From: Isosphaeraceae bacterium
GTDB taxonomy: Bacteria > Planctomycetota > Planctomycetia > Isosphaerales > Isosphaeraceae
Assembly (NCBI GenBank): GCA_025356435.1
Contig: JANXSY010000024.1
Span: 1-33,462 of the forward strand
Length of the DNA: 33,462 nt
Direction: 5' to 3'
In this document: positions 1 to 7,477 of the stretch, one piece after another
How positions within the stretch are numbered: position 1 is the stretch's first letter
Layout of the letters: every line of letters begins with the position of its first letter
The notes under the pieces: generated by a model
What the model saw: only the letters and a program-made list of their open reading frames with translations
Told to the model about the DNA's origin: nothing
Databases searched by the model: none
Made by a program: the position numbers and the translations under genes

Positions 1-1311
1 CGCGGATTTGCTTCGCTCGAAATGGCACTCGCGGCGGGGGGTTGGATGCTGGTGCTCGTGCGCGGCGGACTCGACCAGATCGTCGTCAGAGAGGCGGCAC
101 GCCATCCTCGATTGATCGGACGGCTGACTCGGTTACTGATCGGTCTTCGCCTCGTCTGGGCCGTCGTGGGGTTCGCGATCATAGCCGCCCTCGCAGTCAT
201 TTTCGGCTGGGAACGAGGTCCGATCTTGCTTGCCGCCGGGATGATCGTCTTCCCTTCGGCCTGGGTGGCGGACGTGGGGCCGCGAGCGAGGAACGAGCTA
301 AACTTCCTGGCCGGAATGCAGGTTGTTAGGGCCATCGGCCTGATCGTGGCCGCTTTCGGCCTGGTCTCGCGACCCGGCGACATCCTCGTCGCCGCGATCG
401 GACCGGCCCTTGCCGAATTGCTGGTGGCGCTGGCGTGCCTCGGTCGTTATCCCCAAGTTTGGGCGGTGGCCTCGTCTCGGTGCGTGAAACGGCGCGCCGC
501 GATTGTGTTCTCGCGGCGTGCGGTCGTCGCAGGAATGACTCGATTCGGTCGCGTCGGTCTCTATGCGGCCGATGCCCTGGCATTGGGCCTGACGGCGTGG
601 GCTGGTCAGGGCGAATATGCGGTGGCCCGACGGGTCCTGTTCGCGCTCATCGCGGTGGGTGTCGTCGTACCTTCGCTCCTCGCTCCCAGCTTGGCGAGGG
701 CGAAGGGTCGTAACGCGACTTCAGCCGAGTTGGGACGAGGGCTCACACTCCTACTCAGCCTCTTCATACCGGCCGCGATCGGTATGATCCTGGTCGGCGA
801 TCGCGGATTGCCGTTCCTCTTCGGGCCGAACTATGTCGCGGGCGTTGTCGTCCTTTCGCTGATAGCGTTGCGACTGCCTGCACTGCTAGTCGCGACATGG
901 TTCCAGGTTGCACTGGTCGCAATCGGGCAAGAGGCGAAGGCGCTTCGCCTGATCACTGTGATGGGCATAGCGACCGCAATCGCCCTCCCGATCTCCGCTT
1001 CGGCCTGGGGTGTGACGGGTGTTGCGGCGACGATTCTCGGCGTCGAGGCGCTCGCGGTCTTCGCTGGATGGTCGGAGTTGAAACGTCTCGGTCTCGCGCC
1101 GGCACTTGGTCTGGAGCCGTGGCCGATCTTCGTCGGAAACCTGGCGATGGTGGTCGCGGTCGTCACGACGAAAACGGCTCCGGTGCCGGTAAGCGTCGGA
1201 GTCGGGCTATTCGTTTATGGATCGGCCTGGCTTGCGACTCGATCATTACGGCCACTTGCTCCCCTTACCTTAAGACGACAGAGAGTTCTACTCCGAGGTC
1301 AGACGCGATGA
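1..1311 (+). CDS. Polysaccharide flippase (Wzx/MATE-like), 5' truncated by window edge
   Basis: This is the C-terminal part of a multi-spanning membrane protein that probably flips lipid-linked glycan units across the inner membrane. The reading frame is open to base 1, and the first Met, at 22, lies inside what looks like a transmembrane repeat, so the true start is upstream of the window. The visible protein is almost entirely hydrophobic helices separated by short Arg-rich loops, with a Gly-Leu-Asp segment followed by a REAARH-type loop near the start, as in Wzx/MurJ-like proteins. It ends in an ATGA overlap with a methyltransferase and is followed by two GT4 glycosyltransferases, which supports a surface-polysaccharide role. 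The exact substrate cannot be read from the sequence. A generic oligosaccharide exporter of the same fold is the alternative. Confidence 0.8.
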   Translation, partial: RGFASLEMALAAGGWMLVLVRGGLDQIVVREAARHPRLIGRLTRLLIGLRLVWAVVGFAIIAALAVIFGWERGPILLAAGMIVFPSAWVADVGPRARNELNFLAGMQVVRAIGLIVAAFGLVSRPGDILVAAIGPALAELLVALACLGRYPQVWAVASSRCVKRRAAIVFSRRAVVAGMTRFGRVGLYAADALALGLTAWAGQGEYAVARRVLFALIAVGVVVPSLLAPSLARAKGRNATSAELGRGLTLLLSLFIPAAIGMILVGDRGLPFLFGPNYVAGVVVLSLIALRLPALLVATWFQVALVAIGQEAKALRLITVMGIATAIALPISASAWGVTGVAATILGVEALAVFAGWSELKRLGLAPALGLEPWPIFVGNLAMVVAVVTTKTAPVPVSVGVGLFVYGSAWLATRSLRPLAPLTLRRQRVLLRGQTR

Positions 1312-2063
1312 GTGGCGTTACGCTCGAACGACCTGCGGCCTACTTCGATCGACTCGCAATATTCGAGGCCGATCATTGGTGGTCGGCCATGCTCTGGCGG
1401 GTCGCCGAGCACTGGCTCGATTCAAGATGCGGGGGACAGGCCGGGCTCGACGCGTTGGATGTCGGATGTGGTGCCGGGCTGACTCTTTCAAGGCTCGCGT
1501 CGCGTCCGCAGGTCGGTCAGGTCGTCGGCGTCGATCCGAGTCGCGAGGCGATTGCCCACGCGCGAGGTCGAGGCGACTTCCTCGTCGCCCAAGGCACGGC
1601 ACTCGGACTCCCGTTCGATCCGGGATCTTTCGACCTTGTGACTTGCTTCGACGTGCTCCAGCATCTTCCCCCCGGCGCTGACCGGGTCGCGGCGAGCGAG
1701 ATCGTGCGGGTGCTCCGACCGCATGGCCTGGCGATTCTACGGTGCAACACCGAAGGAGGAGGGCTCGCTCATCAAGAAGGTCTCTTCGACCCAGAGACCG
1801 CGCGTGTTGTTCGTGCGTCGCATGTCAACATGGTCGGCTCGCTCGCCCAGGAGGTCTGGGGACGACTGAGACCGACCCGACTCCGCCCCCATCCCTCGGG
1901 CGGCGGCCTGCCACTTACCCGTTCGCGCGGCCTGATCCACCGAGGCATGGCGAAGATTGGCGGGTGGGAAGCCCTCGCCGTCGGACGCTTCGGCGTGAAG
2001 TTGCCATTCGGGCATTCGACTATGCTCCTCATCCAAAAATCGCCGTCACGACGACCTGACTGA
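1308..2063 (+). CDS. Class I SAM-dependent methyltransferase
   Basis: A protein of 251 residues with a Rossmann-type methyltransferase fold. Motif I reads LDVGCGAGLTL (about residues 48-58) and is followed by the acidic strand VVGVDPS, and the post-I region contains FDLVTCFDVLQHLP, typical of the Methyltransf_11 family. The ATG at 1308 overlaps the flippase stop (ATGA). The frame stays open upstream to 897, but that extension lies inside the flippase gene and is rejected. It sits between the flippase and glycosyltransferases, so a sugar or lipid-linked glycan is a likely acceptor; this is inferred from context, because the acceptor domain is not diagnostic. The C-terminal Arg/Pro-rich segment resembles the hinge seen in methyltransferases of polysaccharide clusters. 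Confidence 0.85.
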   Translation: MSGVTLERPAAYFDRLAIFEADHWWSAMLWRVAEHWLDSRCGGQAGLDALDVGCGAGLTLSRLASRPQVGQVVGVDPSREAIAHARGRGDFLVAQGTALGLPFDPGSFDLVTCFDVLQHLPPGADRVAASEIVRVLRPHGLAILRCNTEGGGLAHQEGLFDPETARVVRASHVNMVGSLAQEVWGRLRPTRLRPHPSGGGLPLTRSRGLIHRGMAKIGGWEALAVGRFGVKLPFGHSTMLLIQKSPSRRPD

Positions 2064-2118
2064 CCTTTCCTGTTCGGCCCCTTTTCGGGTAGGAACAGAC
2101 GTCTCAGGGAGGAGCGAC

Positions 2119-3303
2119 ATGAGGATTGGGATCGACGGTGCCTGTTTGTCGAATCGCCGGGGCTTCGGCCGCTTCGCGCGTCAGATGATCGCCGCGCTAG
2201 CGAGAGCGGGGGCGTCGCACGACTATGTGGTCTTCGTCGACCAGCCATCGCTGGGATCGGTTGAGATCCCCGAGAGCTTCGCGACAATTCCGGTCGAGGT
2301 GAGAGAGGCCCCAGCACGAGCGGCGGCGGCCTCGGGACGGCGATCAGTCGGCGATATGCTTGCCATGAGCCGTGCCATCGGCCGGGCGGGCCTCGACCTA
2401 ATTTACTTCCCGGCAAGTTATAGCTTCGTGCCCGTCTGGGGTGTTAAACGGGTCGTTGTGACGCTCCACGACACGCTCGCCCTCGTCCACCCCGAACTCG
2501 TCTTTCCCAACGGACGTGGCCGGCTCGCCTGGAAGGCCAAAGAGCATGCCTCGGTCGCTTGGTCCGATCGCATCGTGACCGTTTCGCAGGCCGCCAAGCG
2601 TGACTTGATCTCGTGGTTTCGCCTCGCCGAAGATCGTGTCCACGTCGTGGGCGAAGGCCCCGATCCCGCATTCTCTCCTCAGCCTGGCATCGAAGGGATC
2701 GAGGTCTTGCGGCGTTATGGGATCGATCCCGGACGACGATTTTGGCTCTATGTCGGCGGGCTCTCGCCCCACAAGAACCTCCTTCGCCTGATTGAAGCCT
2801 TCGCCCAACTCGGTGAAGAACGTCTCGTTTTGGTGGGCGACTTCGGCGACGTCTTTCATACCCACGTCCCCGATTTACTTGCGGCCGTCGATCGACACTG
2901 CCTCGGAGATCGCGTCCGTTTCACCGGATTCGTGCCTGACGCGGACCTGGCCTACATCTATACCCGAGCCTTTGCCCTGGTCCAGCCTTCGCTGATGGAA
3001 GGCTTCGGTCTTCCGCCGGTCGAGGCGATGGCCTGCGGGACACCAATCGCGTCGAGCACGGCCGGATCGCTGACGGAAGTCGTCGGCGAAGCGGGTGTTT
3101 TCTTCGAGCCGACTGACGTGGCTGCGATCATCGCGACCCTCACGAGGCTGCGAGACGAACCCGGCCTCCGCGATCGGCTCGCCTCGATCGCCCTCGATCG
3201 CTCCGCCCGGTTCACCTGGGAAAGCGCGGCTCGATCGCTCCTGGACTGCTTCGACGGACTCGACATGACCCGCAACCGCTCCGGTTCCAGGAAGACGGCA
3301 TGA
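2119..3303 (+). CDS. Glycosyltransferase family 4 protein
   Basis: A 394-residue GT-B fold glycosyltransferase. The N-terminal Rossmann domain starts with MRIGIDGACL and a Gly-rich loop (RRGFGRFAR). The C-terminal nucleotide-sugar domain shows FWLYVGGLSPHKNL and the family EX7E motif in EGFGLPPVEAMACGTP, followed by a Gly-Ser-Leu-Thr-Glu loop. A strong Shine-Dalgarno (AGGGAGGAG) lies just before the ATG. The gene follows the methyltransferase after 55 bases and overlaps the next glycosyltransferase by four bases, so the genes are probably cotranscribed. It most likely adds a hexose to a lipid-linked glycan at the cytoplasmic face. Donor and acceptor are unknown. Confidence 0.9.
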   Translation: MRIGIDGACLSNRRGFGRFARQMIAALARAGASHDYVVFVDQPSLGSVEIPESFATIPVEVREAPARAAAASGRRSVGDMLAMSRAIGRAGLDLIYFPASYSFVPVWGVKRVVVTLHDTLALVHPELVFPNGRGRLAWKAKEHASVAWSDRIVTVSQAAKRDLISWFRLAEDRVHVVGEGPDPAFSPQPGIEGIEVLRRYGIDPGRRFWLYVGGLSPHKNLLRLIEAFAQLGEERLVLVGDFGDVFHTHVPDLLAAVDRHCLGDRVRFTGFVPDADLAYIYTRAFALVQPSLMEGFGLPPVEAMACGTPIASSTAGSLTEVVGEAGVFFEPTDVAAIIATLTRLRDEPGLRDRLASIALDRSARFTWESAARSLLDCFDGLDMTRNRSGSRKTA

Positions 3304-4592
3304 CCTTCGCGATGCTGACGACGTTCTTTGGGCAACACTCGTTCGGCGGCGACGCCGCGTTCGTCGATCGTCTTTCGCGTGCCCTAGCTCGTCACGGCCA
3401 TGATGTGCATGTTATCTACTGCCGCGATGCATTCGAGTTGACCAAGGCGGGGCAGACGCCACGTCCGTATGAACCCCCGCCCGGCGTGACGATTCATGCC
3501 CTTGCCAGCCCAGCGGGCCCGCTCTCACCGCTCGCGACCCATCAAACGGGCCAGCCCCTCTTCAAGCTCGGGGCGATCCGCAAGATCCTCAAAGACGTGA
3601 GGCCGGACGTCGTCCACTTTCATAACCTCTCCTTAATCGGCGGCCCAGGACTTCTGGAGATGGAGACGCCAGGGGCGGTCAAATTGATGACCGCGCACGA
3701 GCACTGGCTCGTTTGCCCGCTCCACGTTCTCTGGAAATATGACGGGACAATTTGCGAAAAACCTGAATGCGTCCGATGTAGCGTCCAAGAAGGCCGGCCG
3801 CCCCAGTTCTGGCGTAAGAGCGGCCAAATGGACCGCGGCTTACGCTCTCTTGACGCTCTGATCGCCCCCAGCCGCTCGACAATCCGCGAACATGCGCGTC
3901 GAGGCGTCTCTGTACCGATCCGACATTTACCCTACTTCTTGCCGTACGACTATACCGGTCTGCCCGAAATGGCCCCTCCCCGTCACGAACGTCCCTATGT
4001 AGCCGCGGCAGGCAGGCTCGAACTGATTAAAGGTTTCGGGGACGTTATCGACATCATGCCTCGCCTTCCGCACCTCGACCTCCGGATCGCGGGCACCGGC
4101 GCCTACGAGACTGACCTCCGAAGGCAGGCCAAGGGAATGCCGAACGTCCACTTCGAAGGTCGACTGGACGGGCCGAACGTCGCAGCATTGTTCCGGGGGG
4201 CGCGGGCGGTCGTCGTACCTTCGCTCGTCTATGAGACGTTCGGCTACGTCGTGCTCGAAGCCTTTAACGAGCGCACGCCGGTCGTGGTCCGCGACCTTGG
4301 TGCCTTGCCCGAACTCGTGGCCGAGAGCGGGGGGGGCATCGTTTTTAAGGATAACGACGAGCTGATTTCCGCCCTCGATCGGCTGTCGAAAGACGAACAT
4401 TACCGCGATGAACTCGGTGAGAAAGGCCACAAAGCCAGGCACTCTCGATGGTCCGAGTCAGTCCACCTCGACCGCTATTTCCGACTGATCGAGGGATGCC
4501 GGAGGTTGCGGGGGCTGTCAGCGCCCCAGATCTCGCGACCGAGGTCGACTGCGGTGAACGACGCCAGGCCCCAGGGCTCGTTGATTTCGTGA
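3300..4592 (+). CDS. Glycosyltransferase family 4 protein with Cys-rich insert
   Basis: A 430-residue GT4 enzyme. The start MTFAMLTTFFGQHSFGGDAAFV carries the usual Gly-Gly-x-Ala-x-Phe loop of GT4 N-domains. The EX7E motif is visible in YETFGYVVLEAFNE, with the preceding strand AVVVPSLV. A Cys-containing insert around residues 139-161 has Cys-Pro-Leu-His followed by spaced cysteines (C-x4-C-x2-C), seen in a subgroup of GT4 proteins and possibly metal-binding or structural. The ATG at 3300 overlaps the upstream stop (ATGA), so translation is coupled. It is the last gene of the polysaccharide operon, and a hairpin follows its stop. The donor sugar is not predictable from sequence. Confidence 0.88.
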   Translation: MTFAMLTTFFGQHSFGGDAAFVDRLSRALARHGHDVHVIYCRDAFELTKAGQTPRPYEPPPGVTIHALASPAGPLSPLATHQTGQPLFKLGAIRKILKDVRPDVVHFHNLSLIGGPGLLEMETPGAVKLMTAHEHWLVCPLHVLWKYDGTICEKPECVRCSVQEGRPPQFWRKSGQMDRGLRSLDALIAPSRSTIREHARRGVSVPIRHLPYFLPYDYTGLPEMAPPRHERPYVAAAGRLELIKGFGDVIDIMPRLPHLDLRIAGTGAYETDLRRQAKGMPNVHFEGRLDGPNVAALFRGARAVVVPSLVYETFGYVVLEAFNERTPVVVRDLGALPELVAESGGGIVFKDNDELISALDRLSKDEHYRDELGEKGHKARHSRWSESVHLDRYFRLIEGCRRLRGLSAPQISRPRSTAVNDARPQGSLIS

Positions 4593-4624
4593 GGTTTGTT
4601 CGTGTGCATCGATCGGCAAAGGGC

Positions 4625-4669
4625 GTGGCCTGGATCTTCAAGAGCAGACTCTCAAAGATTCCAGGCCAC
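4625..4669. terminator. Hairpin between convergent genes
   Basis: A 10-bp stem (GTGGCCTGGA pairing with TCCAGGCCAC) continues inward as a further interrupted helix. It lies about 30 bases after the glycosyltransferase stop and 70 bases after the stop of the opposing protease gene. There is no clear T-run, so a bidirectional terminator is inferred from position and symmetry. Confidence 0.55.
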
Positions 4670-4738
4670 CCTAAATGCGATCCGTAGCTCGCCGGTCGCA
4701 CGACCGCTTTGATCGAGGTGACGCTTCGGCGTCTCGGG

Positions 4739-6550
4739 TCAATGGATTTGCAGATCGAACGGCATGATGACGACGACCGGCTCTTTGCTGAGAAGCTTCG
4801 AAAGACCGTTGAGCTTGGCGATGACCGGCTTGATTCCTTCGGGGAGGAAACCGCCCATCCCGAGTACGTCAAGCTTGATCGAGGCGTCGCGGTCTTCAAG
4901 CGGGCCGAGCAGCGATTCAAGAACGCCTTGCGGCTTCGGCAGGATGAGTAGTTCGCTCTTAGTACCTTCCGAGATCCCGCCCAGATTCTTGGCAGCGGCG
5001 ATGGCGTCGGCCACGGTCCCCAGCTCGTCGACGAGGTTGAGCTTCTTGGCCTGACGGCCCGTATAGACCCTCCCGCCCGCAAGCTTGTCGATGACGTCGA
5101 ACGGCACTTTGCGTCCGGCAGCGGCCTTGGAGACGAACTGCTTGTAGGTGTCGTCCATGAGGCGCTGCATCGCAGCCTTCTCGGTGTCGGAGAAGGGCGT
5201 GTTCATCGAGAAGATCGTGCCGTTCTTGCCGACGGTGATGGTGTCGGTGGTCACGCCGAACTTCTCCATCAGGCCGCCGAGGACGAACTTGCCTCCGGTG
5301 ACGCCGATCGAGCCAGTGATTGTGCCAGGCTCGGCGAAGACCTTGTCCGCGCCCATGCTGATGTAATAGCCGCCCGATGCCGCGACGTCGCCCATGCTCG
5401 CGACGATCGGTTTGTCGATCCGGGTCACTTCACGCCAGATCAGGTCGCTGGCCAGTGCCGAGCCGCCGGGGGAATCGACCCGGAGGACGATCGCCTTGAC
5501 GGTCTTGTCGGCTTCGGCTTCCTTGAGGTTCTTGATGACGGTGTCGGAGCCCATGTTGGCCTCGCCGAGCAGCGATCCGCCCGACGACTTGCCGACGTGA
5601 ATGGCCCCCGACGCGTAGATAATCGCGACCTTGGGCAGCCCCGATTCGGGCTTCTTGGCCGACTCGCCGGCCAGGGCCTGCATCATCTTCATGAAGCCGC
5701 CGAATCCGGAGAAGTCGACCTCGGCCTTGGCCTTGCCATACTTGGTATCGACCTTCACCGACTTTACGCCGAGGCTCTTCGTGATCTCGGAGACGAGTTG
5801 GTCGTCGTAGGCGACGCGGTCAATGAGGCCGACTTTCTTGGCGGCGTCGGGCGTATAAGGTCCGCCGTCGATGATCGCCTTGGCGGCATCGACGCTAATC
5901 TTCTTCCGTTCCGCCAGACCCTCGGCCAGCATCGAGTAGGTGTCGTGGAGCAGTTCGGTGATTTCCTCGCGGAAGGCCGGACTCATCGTCGTGCGGGTGA
6001 ATGGCTCGCCGTACGACTTATATTTGCCGACCTGCATCCAGTCTGCCTTCACGCCGAGTTTGTCGAACAGGGCCTTGTAGAAGGTCACCTCGGCGGCCAT
6101 CCCCTTGATCATAAGCCATCCTCCTTCGGGGACGACGACCTCGTCGGCAGCGCAGGCGACGTAATAGTCTTTGTTGTCGACCTCGTCGAGATAGGCGTAG
6201 ACCTTCTTACCACTTACGCGGAACGACTTGATCGCCTCACGAAGCTCGTGGGCGCGAGCCCAGCCAACGGAGAGACTTCGGATGCGGAGAACGAGCGCCT
6301 TGACGTCTTTATCGGCCTTCGCCTTGGCGATCCGGTCGATGAGCCCCTGGAGATTGTCGGAGATCGGGGTCCCTTCGAAGCCGACAGGAGAAGGTTCCTC
6401 GGAGATCAGACCTTTGATCGTCAACTCGACGACGATCGGCAGTTTGGGAGCGTCAGCTTTCGGTTTCGTCTCGTCGGCGGCGTGAAGGCTCGCAGGAAAG
6501 GCGAGCGCCGACAAAAATGCCCAGCCGAGTAGGGTTGGACGGCTCATCAT
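4739..6550 (-). CDS. sppA: Signal peptide peptidase SppA, 67K type
   Basis: Membrane-associated serine protease that degrades cleaved signal peptides, in the long double-domain form (603 residues). The N-terminus, MMSRPTLLGWAFLSALAFPA, is a signal or anchor sequence ending near Ala-Ala-Asp. Both halves carry ClpP/crotonase-like SppA folds. The catalytic pair is visible: Lys178 in GKYKSYGEP and Ser392 in DVAASGGYYIS, matching the Lys/Ser dyad of the E. coli enzyme. The frame is open another 34 codons upstream, but the ATG at 6550 has GGGAG eight bases before it and begins the hydrophobic segment, so I place the start there. It is a single gene, convergent with the polysaccharide operon, with its own promoter. 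Confidence 0.92.
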   Translation of the reverse strand: MMSRPTLLGWAFLSALAFPASLHAADETKPKADAPKLPIVVELTIKGLISEEPSPVGFEGTPISDNLQGLIDRIAKAKADKDVKALVLRIRSLSVGWARAHELREAIKSFRVSGKKVYAYLDEVDNKDYYVACAADEVVVPEGGWLMIKGMAAEVTFYKALFDKLGVKADWMQVGKYKSYGEPFTRTTMSPAFREEITELLHDTYSMLAEGLAERKKISVDAAKAIIDGGPYTPDAAKKVGLIDRVAYDDQLVSEITKSLGVKSVKVDTKYGKAKAEVDFSGFGGFMKMMQALAGESAKKPESGLPKVAIIYASGAIHVGKSSGGSLLGEANMGSDTVIKNLKEAEADKTVKAIVLRVDSPGGSALASDLIWREVTRIDKPIVASMGDVAASGGYYISMGADKVFAEPGTITGSIGVTGGKFVLGGLMEKFGVTTDTITVGKNGTIFSMNTPFSDTEKAAMQRLMDDTYKQFVSKAAAGRKVPFDVIDKLAGGRVYTGRQAKKLNLVDELGTVADAIAAAKNLGGISEGTKSELLILPKPQGVLESLLGPLEDRDASIKLDVLGMGGFLPEGIKPVIAKLNGLSKLLSKEPVVVIMPFDLQIH

Positions 6551-6903
6551 AGGGATCACTCCCAAATGGAAAAAAAGGAGATGAGGGCAAAAAGCCCGTT
6601 GCCGGGGCGGATGGGCGGGATCACTTCCCACCGGGCGGAGAGGGGCGGGCAAGCCAAATTTGCAAATTCAGTGTAGCGCCGACGGACGATCGGTGTCAAT
6701 CGCCGGTGCGGGATCGGGAACTCGGCCCTTGATTCCTTTGGCCGTTTTGGTAGATCTTATGGTTGTCGCCAAGTCGGGCGGTCCGTCGTGTATCGGCCCG
6801 AAGCTCGACCGGCAACATCTTGCGGGACCGGCCCCGGCCGCGGCGCGGACTACGACATGCGTCCGTGCGCTTCGGCCTCGTGATTTGACAGGAGTCTGCC
6901 CCG
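6551..6903. other. Divergent intergenic region between sppA and the STAS gene
   Basis: This 353-base stretch contains no convincing gene. It holds the sppA promoter and its roughly 110-base leader on the minus strand, plus the ribosome-binding site (AGGAG) of the STAS gene at its right end. I could not pick a clear promoter for the plus strand. Confidence 0.6.
6670..6699 (-). promoter_or_regulatory. Sigma70-type promoter for sppA
   Basis: On the minus strand a perfect -35 TTGACA (6699-6694) is followed after an 18-base spacer by TACACT (6675-6670), a good -10 match. Transcription would start near 6663 and run leftward about 113 bases to the sppA ATG. Confidence 0.65.
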
Positions 6904-7263
6904 ATGTCCTCAGCCAATCGCCGTCACCTCCGCCTTGAAACTATTGACGGAGTCACGGTCGTCAGCTTCGTCGACACGAAGATCGTGACGGAAGAGAACA
7001 TCCAGGAAGTCGGCGATCAGCTCTACAGCCTGGTGGAAGATGACGGCTTCAAGCAGATCCTTCTCAACTTCGGCAATGTCCAATATCTCTCGTCGGCCGC
7101 GCTCGGCAAGCTGATCAACCTGAAGAAGAAGGTCGGCGCGGTCAAGGGCAAGCTCAAGCTCTGCTGCATTCACCCCGACCTGCTCGAAGTCTTCCGGATC
7201 ACCCGCCTCGACCAGGTTTTCGAAATCTATCCCGAAGAGCAGACCGCCCTCGACAAGTTCTGA
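6904..7263 (+). CDS. STAS-domain anti-sigma factor antagonist
   Basis: A 119-residue single STAS-domain protein of the SpoIIAA/RsbV type. It has the beta strand VTVVSFVDTKI, the central strand QILLNFGNVQYLSSAALG and the helix LGKLINLKKKV. Ser63 and Ser64 occupy the place of the phosphorylatable Asp-Ser-Ser motif of SpoIIAA, but the Asp is replaced by Leu. Such proteins bind an anti-sigma kinase or a stressosome-like partner and are switched by phosphorylation. No cognate kinase, phosphatase or sigma factor gene lies in this window, so the partner is encoded elsewhere. AGGAG precedes the ATG and a strong hairpin follows the stop, so it is probably transcribed alone. Confidence 0.88.
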   Translation: MSSANRRHLRLETIDGVTVVSFVDTKIVTEENIQEVGDQLYSLVEDDGFKQILLNFGNVQYLSSAALGKLINLKKKVGAVKGKLKLCCIHPDLLEVFRITRLDQVFEIYPEEQTALDKF

Positions 7264-7278
7264 CTCCATCGGGGCTGA

Positions 7279-7309
7279 CGAACGGCAGGCCCCGCATTCC
7301 TGCCGTTCG
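7279..7309 (+). terminator. Hairpin terminator after STAS gene
   Basis: A perfect 11-bp stem (CGAACGGCAGG with CCTGCCGTTCG) encloses a 9-base loop, 16 bases after the stop codon. It lacks a long T-run. Confidence 0.65.
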
Positions 7310-7477
7310 ATCGTTGACTTCACGACCCTCGACCTTCCCCATCGCGTCTTCGATCGATCATCTCCGCAGATTCGATGCGACTCGGTCGCCCGAGGAATTG
7401 GTTCCTCGCGCGACCCTGATCGTTTTCACCCACCATCCTCAGCGAGTCCGTCCGGTCAGACTCGGTCACATCGCTCC

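Noticed and set aside
2068..2098. Inverted repeat CTGTTC/GAACAG between methyltransferase and glycosyltransferase as an internal terminator
   Set aside because: It has only a 6-bp stem with a long loop inside a tightly spaced operon, so it is too weak to call.
5597..6532. 311-codon open frame opposite sppA
   Set aside because: It is antisense to the protease with both catalytic residues. Its Asp/Gly/Leu-rich translation mirrors the codon bias of the minus strand.
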